This document shows, piece by piece, positions 23,194 through 36,084 of a DNA stretch of 64,000 bases. The stretch covers positions 191,543,154-191,607,153 of the forward strand of contig CM045762.1 of NCBI GenBank assembly GCA_025200525.1. Direction: 5' to 3'. Every line of letters begins with the position of its first letter. Within the stretch, counting starts at the first letter, position 1. The translations under genes and the position numbers were made by a program. Under the pieces are notes generated by a model. That model worked only from the letters and a program-made list of their open reading frames with translations. It was not told where the DNA came from and did no database searches. The stretch comes from Camellia lanceoleosa. Its lineage: Eukaryota > Streptophyta > Magnoliopsida > Ericales > Theaceae.

Positions 23194-25427
23194 TATAGCG
23201 ACCCTGGTCTTTTCCCACTTGGTGGTTGTATCCGGACTTAGGTTCCGTAGATTCTATCATTGTATAATTGTTGTTGTCGTCCTTTAATTTCTATATTTGA
23301 GTTATAGGATGTGTTGGGCAGATTTGTTTCAGGTTGGTTGGGTTCAGAAATCAAGTGTTGTTGTCCAGTTTTTGAGTTGGTCGCTCGAGCGAGGGTTTGG
23401 TCGCTCGAGCGAGCGTCTGCGTCTAGTGTAGACCTGTGAGCAGTGTTTCTTCGCTCGAGCGAGCTTTTCTTCGCTCGAGCGAGCCTGACCAGTTTATATA
23501 GGCAGCAGCGGGATTTTATCAGTTTTTCTTATCTTCTTTTTGTTCTAAACCTTAAGGTCCGAATTCTCTCTCACCCTATTCATCTTTTCTCTTAGGTTTG
23601 ATCTATTTAGGGTGGGTTTCTACCTTAGATCCTTTGTTAAAAAGATAGTGTGAGTCGAGGGCTTCAGTTTAATCTGAACAATCTTTGTTTTGGAGCACTT
23701 TGGAGTTTGGGTTGTCATCTTCATCTTCTCCATTTGGGTTCTCCTTTGAGGTAGGGATTCTCCTTGTTCTTTTTCAATACTTCGTCTATAGATAGACATG
23801 TGGTAATTTTTGTATTGCATGAAAATCATATGATGTTGGATTTTTGTATAAATTCATGAGGTTGAACTTTGGGTTAGTTGTTGGATTTGGATCTATTATC
23901 ATTAGATGTGTTTTGGGGGCTAATTGGGTATTAATTAGCATGTTGTTGTTGGAAGGAGAGGAAACCCTAATATTTATTTGGTTTAATTCATAATATTGAG
24001 AAGTTATGAGATTAATTGATGTAGTTGGATAATTTAATCACTCATCTTTGAAATTGAGATTATTTGTGTTGTACATTTATTTCCTGCTTAGAAATAACTG
24101 TTTTGGGCTATCGGTGGAGGATAGTCATGATTGTTGTAGACATTGCATGTGGATTAGTGAAAACTGAAACGAATCAATTGGCTATGTCATTGTGTTTAAA
24201 GGTTGGAATAATACATTAAATTTATGTATTGCTTAATTGTGTATATGACTTTGTGTTTATATGCATTACTTGTGTATGGGAGGAGATAGGGGATGTACTC
24301 CACGGTTTAGGGGAAGATAGGGGATGTACCTCTAAACCGGTTAATTATTATGGGAAGATAGGGGATGAACCCAAGGTTGCTGCTTATATGCTCGCCTATA
24401 GCAGAGATACAGCTTATGCTTATCTATTGAAGTGTGATACAGCTCATATGCTTGTCCACTGAAGTGTTTGTTTATTTGATTTGATATAGCACTAAAATGT
24501 ATATCATCATCTGTTTGTGAAGTATGGAAGTGGTTTATGTGATATCGATACAACACCAACATGTGTATCTATTATGTTATAAGAAGGGTTTAACTTGATT
24601 TGTTATCCTTGTTGAGTTATTTGGCCAGGTTCTGAGTCATTTTTGTCTAAATGGAAAGTGAGATGGGTCATTGACACTAGTGTCATGAACTTGTAAAATG
24701 ATGTAATTGACTATCTTGTGATAACCATCTGTCATTTTTTTTGTCTTTTGGAAAGTGTGAAGGATAATGAATGTTATAACAATAAACATGTTTTGAAAAG
24801 GTACGTCTGTCATATGTATGGAAAATGGAGGGGAGTATCGGGCTTAGTGATTAGTTCCTAAGTGATTGTAGTGTTATGAAAGAATGGGAATGGGGATTAA
24901 TGAAAGGAATAAGGAAAGATGAATCACTTGTAGCGTTGAATGAAACGGTTGTTTTCAAGGAAAGTTCATACATATTTATATTCTGTATAAACTGTCACCT
25001 TACTAATCTAGTACGAGAATGAGTGTGCATGATCATAGCTATCTGTAGGTTGTTATTGTTAAGGATCATGTTGAGATCTCTACTGGACTATATGTTCATC
25101 CCACGTTGTTGAATCTTTTTCAGGTATTAAGCAGGTTGAGCTGCAAGATTTGAATCTACTTATTTGTTGGCCACGGGGCCTCTTCGTTGTAGGCGGAATG
25201 CCATATGTGTAAAGGGTTGCAACCTTCATTTGATTATTTAATGTTGTAAGCCTGAGGGCATCTTATTTAGAATGCTCATGTAATATTTACTTTGCATACG
25301 AATGAGAGTATTGTTAATCAATTCTACGGACTGATTGTATGAGTTTATTTCTGCATGTTATCTCTGAAATTAAAGTAAGTTAATGAATTTGGTAATGACT
25401 TCGAGTAATAAAAAGTGGGGCGTGACA
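23194..25427 (+). repeat. Element C 5' LTR
   Basis: 2234 bp. It has four TCGCTCGAGCGA palindromes at about 23380-23485 before TTTATATAGG. It lacks the 54-bp repeat of B and instead carries three or four copies of a GGGGAAGATAGGGGATGTAC-like motif near 24280-24375, also found in the D LTR and in the B and C interiors. Confidence 0.8.
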
Positions 25428-25430
25428 ACT

Positions 25431-25442
25431 TGGTATCAGAGC
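25431..25442 (+). other. Primer binding site of element C
   Basis: TGGTATCAGAGC, initiator tRNA-Met type, 3 bp after the LTR end. Confidence 0.8.
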
Positions 25443-25863
25443 GAGCCAGGTTTGAATACTTTGGGCTCGTGGGAAGTGGTTTTTACCACAGTGGGTTTAC
25501 TACTTATGGTGAGGACGTTGCATATAGATACCATGAGAAGTAGGACTTATGTGTTGCATTTATGTGAGCATGGGATTCAGTCTCCTGGATAGTATTCATA
25601 GCCGGTGAACTTGCTTTGAGGTCCTCTTGGAAACACGCCTGATCAACGTGGTTTCTGATAGGAATTCCTTGAAAGTTCCGGGATGAGTGGCTATCTTTGT
25701 GGACTTGATTCGATTATGTGTTTACATGTTTAGATGTTTATATGCAATAGAGATGTATGTGTTATGACTAAGTGTGTCTTGTGACTTAGTAGTGGTAAGT
25801 GTGTGCCTCGGAGAAGGCTATTGTGTTATGCACTAAGTGTAGTTTACTTTTGTGCTTTATAGG

Positions 25864-26913
25864 ATGTCTACACGGGAAGGTAGAGGACGGCTGTACAGTA
25901 GGAGTGTTGGTAGAGGCACAGCGGTTCCTTTAGTACCTGCCGTTGCAGCATCGGCTGTCGGCGAGGATGTCACACGGGAGATTGTGAGAGCAGTGCAGGA
26001 TGTCCTGGGTCGCACTGAGGGCGGCAGCGGGCATGCTCTCAAACTTACTAAGGAGTTTTTCCGCTCCGGCCCACCTGAGTTTGTGGGGGAGGCTAAACCA
26101 TTAGAGGCAGAGAGTTGGTTGGAACAGATTACCAAGACTCTTGATATGCTCAGAGTCGAAGATGAGGAGCTGAGGGTTTCTTTGGCGACTTGTTAATTGA
26201 AGAGTGATGCGAGTTATTGGTGGAAGTATGCTAGGAATGATGTGGGTAGCACGTGGGTTGCTTTTACCACGACCTTTTTGGCCAAGTTTTTCCCTCCTTC
26301 TGCTCGGGAAAGGTTGAGGGATCAGTTTTTGGAGTTGTGCCAGGATGACACTCTTGTGGCACAGTTTGAGATGCGGTTTGATAGTTTGTCGAGGTTTGCT
26401 CCAGAGTTGGTGATAACAGAGGAGCGTCGTTGTTTTGAGTTCGAAAAGCGGTTGTGTTTCGATATTCGAGGGAAGGTAGTTGGATCCTTGTGGAAGGATT
26501 ACTATACTTTAGTAGAGGCAGCGGCCCATGTGGAGGCCCTGATTGCTAGTGGTGATGGGGTTAAGGAGGAGACCATTGCGGTAAGTCCTACGGTTTCTAA
26601 GTACTCTAGGCTCAGTAAGGAGTGGAGGCGGAAACATGCTCAGTCGGGAGCTGGTTCCTTTTCTTCGCCAGGGGTTCCGGATCCTTCTGTTGGGGGTTCT
26701 GAGGAGGTGCAGGTTTCAGACCAGTCTCTGAGTAGAGGGTCTGGTGGTTGTTTTGTTTGTGGCCAGCTGGGCCATGGTTGACGTTCTTGCCCTTTACGTG
26801 CAAATTCTTCGGGGGTTTCAAAACCTAGTCGACTTCGGTCGCATTGGCCAAGTCGGGACGCACGCAGATCGACATCGGTGCCAAAGCCGAGATTCGCGAG
26901 GGGCGACTTATTA
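25864..26913 (+). pseudogene. gag: Element C gag, broken by two stop codons
   Basis: Same ATG context and near-identical sequence to the B Gag. Translation would end at TAA 26194-26196, where B reads through (ACTTGTTAA against ACCTTTCAG), and again at TGA 26779-26781 inside the zinc knuckle, CFVCGQLGHG then stop. The final Cys codon of the knuckle (TGC) is intact here, unlike in B. The capsid motifs (SYWWKYARND, FEMRFDSLSRFAPELV) are kept. It cannot make full-length Gag, so any later movement would need Gag from elsewhere. Confidence 0.8.
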
Positions 26914-28748
26914 GTTAGCCCTATAGTGTTACCTTGGAGAGGGACTTTTGTATTGTTGGCCGGTGGTGTATCATGTTTATTGATTTTGTGTTGAACGGTG
27001 TACTGTTGGATGCTGAGGCACCATGTTTATGTATCACATTCGTATGCATAGTATGTTAAATCCTCATGTATTGAGGGAGTGTGTTTGGAATCTCAAACCT
27101 TTTATTTATATTGGGAAGTTGTTGATGGATCTATGATCCTAGTATTGTTGCGTGCTTGGTACTGTGTATTGAGTTAGCCTTGTGTCAGCCTGTAAGCCTT
27201 GTGCACTTTTCGAGCTTTTGTTGTGAACAGGAATCGGTGGCTGGTTGTGATTGACGTGATGGTTTCAAGAATTGTGTGGTATTGGCAAGGTTTTGTGAGA
27301 TCTGTATCTCGGGTTAGAGGGAATGGTACAGGTGTGTTGGTTCGCGTTATGGGGCTTTACTAGTTAGTGAGTCTGTGGTGATTCCCTTAGACGCAGTGCT
27401 GATGCGGTGTAATTTTAGGAGATCTGGTGAGATTCCAAAATTTGGGTTTGTGTAGAGGACTCCGTATCTGGGTTTAGTGGTTTGAGTGATACATCAGTGT
27501 GTGGATTACTGAGTGTGGAGTGTATTGAGTTGTCTAGTCAGCTCGTAGATATCGGGTTTTGGGTTGATATTGATCACCTTGAGGTTAGTCTCGTTTGTTG
27601 ATCATCTGGTTGTGTCATTGAATATGACGGTTATAATAATACAGCAAATATGTGTCTTTCATGATCATTGTGAATGATTGGATTTATTTTTTTTATATAC
27701 GTTATGTATGTATAATGTTTGGGAGGAGATCGGGGATGTACATCCACGGTTTAGGGAAAGATAGGGGATGGACCTCTAAACCGGATTTTGGTTTGGGAGG
27801 AGATAGGGGATGGACTCCATTAGCATCACTTTTATGTGTGCTTATTATATTGAAGTGTTTTTATTGATACAGCACTAAAATGTGTATCTAGTGAAAGATT
27901 GATATAGCTCTTATGCTTATATATTGTGACGTGAGAAATGTTTTATATGAGTTTTTGTCTCATTTAAATTGTTGGTCGGGTTTGAACCATAATTCTGATT
28001 TTAAATTGGTTAAGTAAAAGGAGGCGGAACGAAATTGCAAAACCTTGAATTTCTTATACCGTATGTGTTGTCAGTATTGTTGTTGTTTCTATTAACTATC
28101 ATTATAGAAATGTTATGCTTTGTGTTGGTTTGGTATCACTGTATGAGTGATGGTTGTTGCTAGTTGTATGTTGAAAAGATTTGGAAAACAAAAAAAAAAA
28201 AAAATTTCTAGTGCTTGGGTCACCTAAGGGTGTTGTTGAGAAATTGATTTAATTCAAGGGTTTTGAGAAATTCCAAATGAATCTTTTTGGTAAATAAACT
28301 GTGGATGATTTTCGTGTTTTGGATAACACCGTATTTGTGAAAAATATTTACAAAACTTTTGAGTTTCGCATGGAAAATGAAGGATTTATTTTGGAATGTT
28401 AACATTGAAAATTTGACTATCTTTGAGAATTGTCTCTTGAACAAGAAAATGTTTTCATAAGATTTGCTTGGGTTGATTTTCGGGAATCTTGTTGTTGAGT
28501 TGTGACTTAGCTTGAAGCGCTAGTCAGTTGTTGGTAATTGTTTCAGGAAAGGTTTGGTTTGTTAAGGTTTTTGTACCTAAGTGTTGTTGATTGGAACGTA
28601 TTTCCTTAGTGAGTCTCTTCCTTGGTAAGAGTGGCTTGACGGTTTGTAGCGAGAGCGGTTTCACTCCTAGTATTGGGGGGTGTTGGTGTTGAGTAACCAG
28701 TTGGCCTTGTATTTTGGCGTCACCTTAATTTCGGGGACGAAATTCTTT
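26914..28748 (+). other. Non-coding 3' interior of element C
   Basis: Parallels the B interior, with the LTR-like GGGAGGAGATAGGGGATG block at 27720-27820 in more copies than in B. A poly-A run lies near 28190-28204. No pol motif is found. Confidence 0.6.
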
Positions 28749-28761
28749 AAGGGGGGGAGAT

Positions 28762-29151
28762 TATAGCGACCCCGGTCTTTTCCCACTTGGTGGTTGTATC
28801 CGGACTTAGGTTCTGTAGATTCTATCATTGTATAATTGTTGTTGTCGTCCTTTAATTTCTATATTTGAGTTATAGGATGTGTTGGGCAGATTTGTTTCAG
28901 GTTGGTTGGGTTCAGAAATCAAGTGTTGTTGTCCAGTTTTTGAGTTGGTCGCTCGAGCGAGCGTCTGCGTCTAGTGTAGACCTGTGAGCAGTGTTTCTTC
29001 GCTCGAGCGAGCCTGACCAGTTTATATAGGCAGCAGCGGGATTTGATCAGTTTTTCTTATCTTCTTTTTGTTCTAAACCTTAAGGTCCGAATTCTCTCTC
29101 ACCCTATTCATCTTTTCTCTTAGGTTTGATCTATTTAGGGTGGGTTTCTAT
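28762..29151 (+). repeat. Element C truncated 3' LTR
   Basis: First 390 bp of the LTR, following PPT AAGGGGGGGAGAT. Only two of the four palindromes remain, one from each pair (about 28948 and 28999). The match to the 5' LTR ends at GGGTGGGTTTCTA, then switches to unrelated sequence. Confidence 0.75.
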
Positions 29152-30372
29152 GGATAGTCGAATATGGCATTGGCGTGTAAATATGAGTAAATTAGGGGGG
29201 GGGGGGAGGGAGAGAGAGAGAGAGAGGGTTTCGTCCTCATAAATTAATAATAGGCATCTGCAGCATTGATTGATAAGAGAATTGTCCCAAGATGAATGTC
29301 AAATCCTATCCTATGGTGGTTTGGTTACCCTTCCTTCCTTGCTGAGAAAATTTAGATGGACGGTCATCGCCAGGATGAAGTTAATTTCCAGAGCTTTCTC
29401 ATCGATTTTTGTGAGATGATAATACTGGTGGTGATGCTGCCCGTAAAATGTGTTTGCTCTATGCCAGCTGTTACCTCAATGAAGAGACTAGTGTTTGTCT
29501 ATACATTACATTTACATGTAGCCTAGCCACCCATATGATATGGAAGCTACCTGATTGTATTAATTCTACTTTTTTATTCCTTCAACTCCTTTATATATAT
29601 GTGTCGTGTAATGTGTAGCTATCTCTTTTGTCTCTAGTATTTTTACCTCCATTTTCAGGATAAACACAGCGAAACCTAAATTATTTGAATTTGTTTTTCC
29701 ACTAGGTTTGACTACTTTATCAATTGAGTCTACAGCATGTGAAGCTGCATAGAAATTTCGATAAACGTAAAGTAGTTTTGATTGAAGATATGTGGAATCC
29801 ATTTTGTTGTCGTTTTACTTGTCAATGAAAACATTCAACCTCCTTCTCATTTAATTTGTTTGTTCTTTCTTAGCTTCCATCTTGATGAGCATTGAGACTT
29901 TTCTTCTTCTTCTTCTTCTTCTTCTTCTTCTTCTTTTGTTTTTGTTTTGTTTTGTTTTGTTTGTTTTTTTTTTTTTTTTTGATAGGGGCGATTAATTGAA
30001 CAAGCATAATGTTAAGGTTGATGCAAGTTTTATGGATGCAAATCTTTCTAGATTGGATAGGTATGTTCTCTGTTGATTGCATTTAGTAATGGTATTGTTA
30101 TTACATTTCATTTTGAATTTCAAAATATTGTTACGAGTACATAATGTTTTCGTAATTTGTTAATATTTTTGTATTGTGGCATTGCTTGTCTATGAAATCG
30201 AACTGAATAACAAAATAGACTAGTTAACATATTACCTCCCTAATGTCTAAAAAGCCTAATTAACTCAGCAACAACAAAAAAAGAAGTTTCCATTACAAAT
30301 TAGACATTGCAATGGTAGGAGTTCTTGTAAATTATAGGATTCTTCTAATTTCCATTAACATGGAGGGTTTGT
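29152..30372. other. Intergenic DNA downstream of the YSL pseudogene
   Basis: Contains a G-run with (GA)n at 29193-29226, a (TTC)n tract at about 29900-29935, and T/G-rich runs at 29936-29980. No convincing gene; the 78-codon minus frame at 29566-29802 has no recognisable domain. Confidence 0.4.
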
Positions 30373-32214
30373 CTAAGAAGCCACGAATTTCATGCACATT
30401 GGAGGATTTACTTCAGCCAAAGAAAGAATTGATTCAGGAAGTGTCCACAGACCTTCGCCGCATATCAAACCAGAGGCAACTACTGGAACCATCAACTCAG
30501 CCTTCTTAGGGTTAAGTTTGTGCCACACAAACACAATCAGAGTCCCCACACACATATCAATAGAGAAGTAGGCACCAACCAAAAAGGGCACAGCCATAGC
30601 CATTGGTAGAGGCATCCATTTCCCGATCCTCGGAGGGGAAAAGTCCTTCACTAGGTTGATCCCTACTGCAAATGCGAAGAAGCCATAGCAGAGTTGCAAG
30701 CAATGGTAAGGCAAAGCCGAGAATCCTTGAACTCCTAGAATCGCGATGTTTCTATAGATTACAGCATAAGGAGCCTTGTATTCATCGTTTGGGTTGCCCA
30801 CGTCAAAAGCCTTGTAGAACAGTAAGAAGCAGAGAGGAGATACCACGCAGCCAATGGCGCTTCAATGGCCCGCTCACCAACATTGTTCGTGGGGATGTCG
30901 AGTTAGATGCCTGCTTTCAAATCTTGCATCGAATGCAGAAAGAAATAACAGATTTCATGAGTCCACACCCGGCAAGCCCTGCCACAACACCGTGCTGTTT
31001 CCCGACCAACGCAGCTAGTGCAAAGAGACCCACCTTACCGTAATTGTAGCTCATGTTGATATCAGTTAGACCGGCTCCATAATCATTGCAGAAGGCTAAA
31101 GATGGAGCCAAAAGGTAGGACATGATGACATAGTACCATTTAACCTCAGGGAATATGAAAGGAATAACGATTACTAAGATGACGGTGAAGAGAATGTATC
31201 CACTAGCTCCTACCCACAAGGGAATGCTTTCTCTAATGAAGACTTCATTTTGTTTCAGAATGTCAAGGGACTTGACACTGCTTTCTTCTTCCGCAGCTGC
31301 AGCCACAAAACATACGTATATGTTGTCAAACCAAAATTCAAACAATTGAGCAAGCTTTGGTTTGATGGTATGAAGCTTACTTCACTTTGTAAGGTTTGAT
31401 CTATCATACTAATTCAATTTCACTTGAGATTCACTTCTGGAGGGCCATGTGGTTTTTTCCCTGATTTGAGGTTCTTTTGTTTCAATCTGCCATGGATACT
31501 TAAGAATGTAATACAAATAACCTTGATGAAATTGTAGATTCCATCACCTAGGAGTAGAGCTATAGAGAGAAAGACCTGCCAAAGAAATCATAAATATTTC
31601 ATGAATCCACATAACACCTAACTCAAGAATGGTGAGATGCAAAATACAAAGAAAGAAAAACAAACAGAAAAGCTTTTCAAATAATAAATTCAAATAATCA
31701 TAATTATGAGGAATTGGGGTTTTGGGTTGGGTGAGTTAGATACATATATATACCTTGTAGCCATTCAAGCTTTTCATGCTGGATTTGGGAATAGTAGAAG
31801 GGAACCAGAGTCCTTTAAAGTTAGCAAGAAGTGGCCACATGACACCCCATGAAAGCACTGCTCTAAGCAGTGTTGACAAGTTCACTATGTGTGGACATAT
31901 CGTTCCTGTTCCCACGTACGTCATGCTAAAATCAAAGTAGAATCTAACCCCCCAAAAACACAAAAACAACAAATAAACACTCCAAAATTAATTGTTAATA
32001 ATCAATGATCAAATAACAAATCAGCTGGCATCAGCACAAAAGAGACACATGCATAATATATATATATATATAGGAGGAATAGTAGATTATGATATCAATG
32101 AATATATATATGCATACGTATTCTTCCATGCTCGCAATCCAAAAGTAGGGAACTGTGCGAAGCCACAGATGTCTTTTTCGGAGTAGAACCATTGGAAAAA
32201 ACCCCACAAGAAAC
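30373..32214 (-). pseudogene. YSL metal-nicotianamine transporter pseudogene (C-terminal half)
   Basis: Minus-strand exons encode the C-terminal half of a Yellow Stripe-Like (OPT family) plasma- or internal-membrane transporter of metal-nicotianamine complexes. Pieces: 32118-32214 ([10 protein letters not shown]...FPTFGL); 31754-31943 (FYFDFSMTYVGTGTICPHIV to SSMKSLNGYK); about 31428-31575 (LLLGDGIYNFIKV); and the last exon, about 30373-31296 ([71 protein letters not shown] then stop). Introns have GT-AG borders. The last exon is broken by frameshifts at about 30850-30935, where LKAG, TSPRTMLVS and [11 protein letters not shown] fall in different frames. The N-terminal half is gone: element D begins at 32215 inside an exon, and no YSL sequence appears beyond 55970. 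Confidence 0.85.
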
Positions 32215-34106
32215 TGTAACGCCCTCAAAATTAACCCATAACATATATAATATTGACATGCATTAATTAAGAGAAAGAAAACCTTATTCCATTCATCAGA
32301 GTAATCTTAATAAAAGACATCATATGTAATAACGAAAGTAAATGCCCTACGGGGTTACATTTTTCCAAGCCAACCCTTGGACACAAAAGAGTGAGTACTA
32401 ACTCAATTACACATTAAGCCCTTGGCTTGAGTTTACATGTAATAACCAAATAAAACAAAATAACAACTAACTAAAACAAATCTTCAAATCCAAATCCTTC
32501 CAAGCTAAGTACTTGGAGGTGGCATATCACCTGTACCTGAAAATGATGTTCCCGTATAGGGTGAGCCACAACCCAGCAGAAATATACTAAACCAAATATA
32601 GGAATTAACTAAAGCAATAGCATTCGATAGATGGTTACACTTAAAAATCAATTATAACACCATTTAGTTTCATGACAATAATGTCCATGACATGTTTCAC
32701 TTTCCGTTATCATTCAACTTCCGTTTATACAGACATGGCTCAGAACCTGGCCAAACTACAAAATGAGACTACATCTCACATTAACATTACTTCCAATATC
32801 AACAATTCAAATGAGACTAAGGCTCATACTGAAACACTTCCATAAATCAATAAGTACACATATTTTCTATACTAATGGAGTCCATCCCCTTTCTCCTCCT
32901 AAACAGGTTTGAGAGTCCATCCCCTATCTTCCCTCAAACCATGGAGTACATCCCCTATCTCCTCCCAAACAATATGCATATGCAACGTATTAAACACTTG
33001 TCATACACAATATTCAATCAATACACGTATTTGCTGTATTAATTCAACTGTCATATTCAATGACTTATTCAATATGATTAGTTCTAGTTTTCCCTAATCA
33101 ACATGCAATGTCTACAACAATCACGACTATCCTTCACCGATAGCCCAAAATAGTTATTTCTAAACAGGAAATAAATGTATCAACTAACATAATCTCAACA
33201 TTTTCATAGGTGAGTGATTGAACTATTCAACTACACCATTTAATTCCATAGTTCCCCAATTTCATGAATTAAACTTAATTCCACAATTTTCCCAAATTAT
33301 AATACAAACCCTAGTTTTTCCCAAAATTACCAAACAACACCAACATATCAAAATAACCAAAACTTAGGACAAAACCTATAAGATGGAGTAGGGTATCCCT
33401 ACCTCGAAGCGAAGAACTCAAATGGAGATGATGACCCAAAATCCAACGTGCTCCAAATCCTCTCTTTTGCAGATTAAAAGAAAGCCCTCGCGAAGCTCTA
33501 CCTTTCTTCCAAAGGAACTAGGATAGAAGGCCACCGGGAATAGATCAAATCTTAGAGAGAAGGTAAGAGTAGAGAGAGAAACTCTCAAGTGGCGGTTTTT
33601 AAAAGTTAGGAGAGAAAAGTAGGTCAAAAAGTGATCCAAAAAGTGAAATCTCGGATTGATGTAGACGACTCCCCGCTTGAGCGTGGAAACCCCCGCTCGA
33701 GCGGAGTATACGCTCTCCTAGTACTTTTGCAGAACCAGGTCCCTGTTCGAGCGTCCAACTCCCCGCTCGAGCGTCACACACAAACTCCCGCTCGAGCGGA
33801 CAACTCTGCAGAGCAGTTACTGGATGGGTGATTTTCCCGCTCGAGCGCCAAAACCCCCGCTCGAGCGTACAAGCAACAAGAAAATCCCCGCTCGAGCGCC
33901 AAAAGATCCGCTCGAGCGGACAGGCCAAAATCTGGGCATCTAGTTTTGGTTTCTAAGCTCAACCAACCTGTTTCAAACCTACCTAACACAACCCAAGACT
34001 CAAATACAAAGAGTAAAGGCTAGAAATGATAATGATACAACGACAAGTCCACGGAACCAAGTCTGGAATACAGCATATGAAGGAAGGAAAAACCTGGATC
34101 GCTATA
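32215..34106 (-). repeat. Element D 3' LTR
   Basis: 1892 bp, on the minus strand from TATAGCGATCC to GGGCGTTACA, again TA...CA. It carries nine CCGCTCGAGCG-type palindromes at 33673-33918, spaced mostly 20 bp within pairs, ahead of a TTTTAAAAA TATA-like box at about 33592-33605. The GGGGATGGACTC-type motif at 32876-32970 is shared with element C. Confidence 0.85.
33673..33918 (-). promoter_or_regulatory. CTCGAG palindrome cluster in D 3' LTR
   Basis: Copies start at 33673, 33693, 33743, 33763, 33788, 33837, 33857, 33888 and 33908. Four pairs show a 20-bp step. Two copies are mutated (CCGCTTGAGCG, CCTGTTCGAGCG). Position upstream of the TATA-like box on the minus strand fits a U3 enhancer; that role is inferred. 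Confidence 0.55.
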
Positions 34107-34119
34107 ACCTCCCCCCCTT
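34107..34119 (-). other. Polypurine tract of element D
   Basis: Minus strand reads AAGGGGGGGAGGT immediately before the LTR start, nearly the same as in B and C. Confidence 0.75.
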
Positions 34120-34528
34120 AAAGAATTTCATCCCCGAAATTAAACACAAGTTTTTCAAAAACAAGTTTTTGTCCATTTCCAACAATATTACAACATAATA
34201 TTAAACATTCCGTCCCATTACCGGTCAATCCCATCTCTTTTCAAGAGGCATTTCACATTATACATAACAACTTGCATTATCAACATGCATTTTCCTTTCA
34301 AATTCAATAGTTTCAATATATGTGATTCCCATTTCCATATCATATTCAATTTCATGATATAACTCCAATTCTACAACACATTCAATATATGCAATGTTAC
34401 ACTAAACTTCCATTATAAAGAAAGTTTCAAAATACTTCCATTAACTAAAACATAGACCATGTTTCACAACCTAAGTTATATTCAATACACTTAAGGTTCA
34501 ATACTACAACAAAATAAACAACATATGC
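34120..34528. other. Untranslated region between D pol and 3' LTR
   Basis: AT-rich, with minus-strand TTTCGGGGATGAAATTCTTT next to the PPT, matching the TTTCGGGGACGAAATTCTTT of B and C. No coding region. Confidence 0.5.
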
Positions 34529-35567
34529 TCAAGCATCTACAAATAGATCCGGATATTTCTCTCGGACCTCTAACTCATGTTCCCAAGTGGCTTCCTCCAC
34601 CCCGTGATGTTTCCACAAAACCTTTACCAAAGGGATGGTCTTGCCTCGCAAAACTTGATCCCGTCTATCCAAGACCCGAATCGGTCTCTCCTCATACGAG
34701 ACATCCTCATCTACCTCTAAGTCGGTCCAATCCAATACATGCGATGGATCCGGCTCATACTTCCGAAGCATACTCACATGAAACATGTTATGTACTCCGG
34801 ATAACTGCGGCGGCAAAGCTAAACGATAGGCAGCCTCGCCAATCCTCTCAAGGATCTCAAAAGGGCTAATAAATCGAGGAGACAACTTCCCGCTCTTCCT
34901 GAACCTCATCAATCCCCACCTAGGTGATATCTACGGTCGGCATAAGATTTCTGACGACTCTGGGCTGTAACAAGCCTCCTACGAATAAGCTCAACTTTCT
35001 CCGTCATTTCCCTTACCAATTCCGAACCCAGCAAAGGTGCATCGCCCACCTCGGCCCAGCAAACTGGAGACCTACACGGTCGGCCATACAAGGCCTCAAA
35101 TAGTGCCATACCGATACTAGACTGGAAACTATTGTTGTAGGCAAACTCCACTAATTGCAAGTGCCTCTCCCACGACCCACTAAAGTCAAGAACACAACCC
35201 CGAAGCATATCCTCAAGGATCTGAATAGTGCGCTCGGACTGCCCGTCAGTTTGAGGATGATAAGCCGTGCTAAAGGTCAACTTGGTGCCCAAGGCACTCT
35301 ACAAACTCTGCCACAACCTGGCAGTAAAACGAGGATCTCTATCTGAGACAATGGTCACTGGGACCCCGTGCAACCTCACTATGTCCCGAATATACAAGTC
35401 GGCAAGATGATCTACCGAATCTCTCACGCGCATAGGAATGAAGTGCACCGACTTAGTTAACCGGTCTACAACCTCCCAAATACCATCACTACCTCGCTGA
35501 GTCCTCGGAAGACCTACAACGAAGTCCATAGTGACATGCTCCCACTTCCACTCGGCAATAGGCAAGG
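34529..35567 (-). pseudogene. pol: Element D integrase core and chromodomain-like C-terminus
   Basis: Second half of the split pol. [15 protein letters not shown] holds the first catalytic Asp, [11 protein letters not shown] the second, and [17 protein letters not shown] the Glu of the DDE triad. The C-terminal part has KLSPRFISPFEILERI, GVHNMFHVSMLRKY and LVKVLWKHHGVEEATWE, a chromodomain-like end that in this lineage guides insertion to chromatin. Defects: amber codon at 35299-35301 (after LWQSL), and a small deletion/frameshift near 34915 that removes the expected stretch between SYADRRYHL and MRFRKSGKLS. The natural stop is near 34529. Confidence 0.85.
35563..35567 (+). repeat. Left target-site duplication of element E (CAAGG)
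   Basis: CAAGG directly precedes LTR start TGTAGACACC and recurs at 50142-50146 after the other LTR. Removing E joins D integrase in frame around this site. Confidence 0.85.
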
Positions 35568-36084
35568 TGTAGACACCCCATTTTTGACCGCCCCGAAGAC
35601 TTGGGCGCGACTGATGTTTTGGTCGGTGTTGAGAGATGTGCAGGCCACAGGTTCAGTTTCTTTGGCAAGAAGAGAGGCAAAACTTTCCAAACACTTTGTT
35701 TAAGGGTTTGGAGTTCAAGAAAAGAGGAGAAGAGGGAAGAAAACAGGTTTGGGAGAAGTTCGGCATGAATCCGGGTAGAAGCGAGTCGAGCAGCCCTCGC
35801 TGAATCAGGCCCATTCATCCGCATACTAGGAGTTAAGCTATGAGGCCACCACCATTTGAAAGAAGACTTCCGGGGCTTCATTTTTGGTTCAAGAATCTCC
35901 TACATCCAAGTCCGGGTGGAGGAGATATGACTGGTTAAAGCAGGGGATCAGTCCGGTTGGATCAAGTCTGCGCGGCTTCACGGAAAAGGGAATAACTTTT
36001 TGCACAGGAGGAATTTTAAGGCAAGGTTTGCGCCATTGGAAAGATAACTTCCGGGGCTTCACTCCGGACACCAGCCGACCGTTT

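Larger units (their letters stand above)
23194..29151 (+). mobile_element. Element C: truncated gag-only LTR retrotransposon related to B
   Basis: Has a 5' LTR (23194-25427), the same PBS as B, a broken gag, a non-coding 3' interior, a PPT (28749-28761) and only the first 390 bp of the 3' LTR (28762-29151). After 29151 unrelated sequence starts, so the rest of the 3' LTR and the right TSD are deleted; the left candidate TSD would be TCAAT. The LTR start TATAGCGACC and end GGGCGTGACA match B. No pol domain is present. C is more damaged than B. Confidence 0.8.

Noticed and set aside
30373..32214. Working YSL gene
   Set aside because: Frameshifts in the last exon and loss of the N-terminal half.
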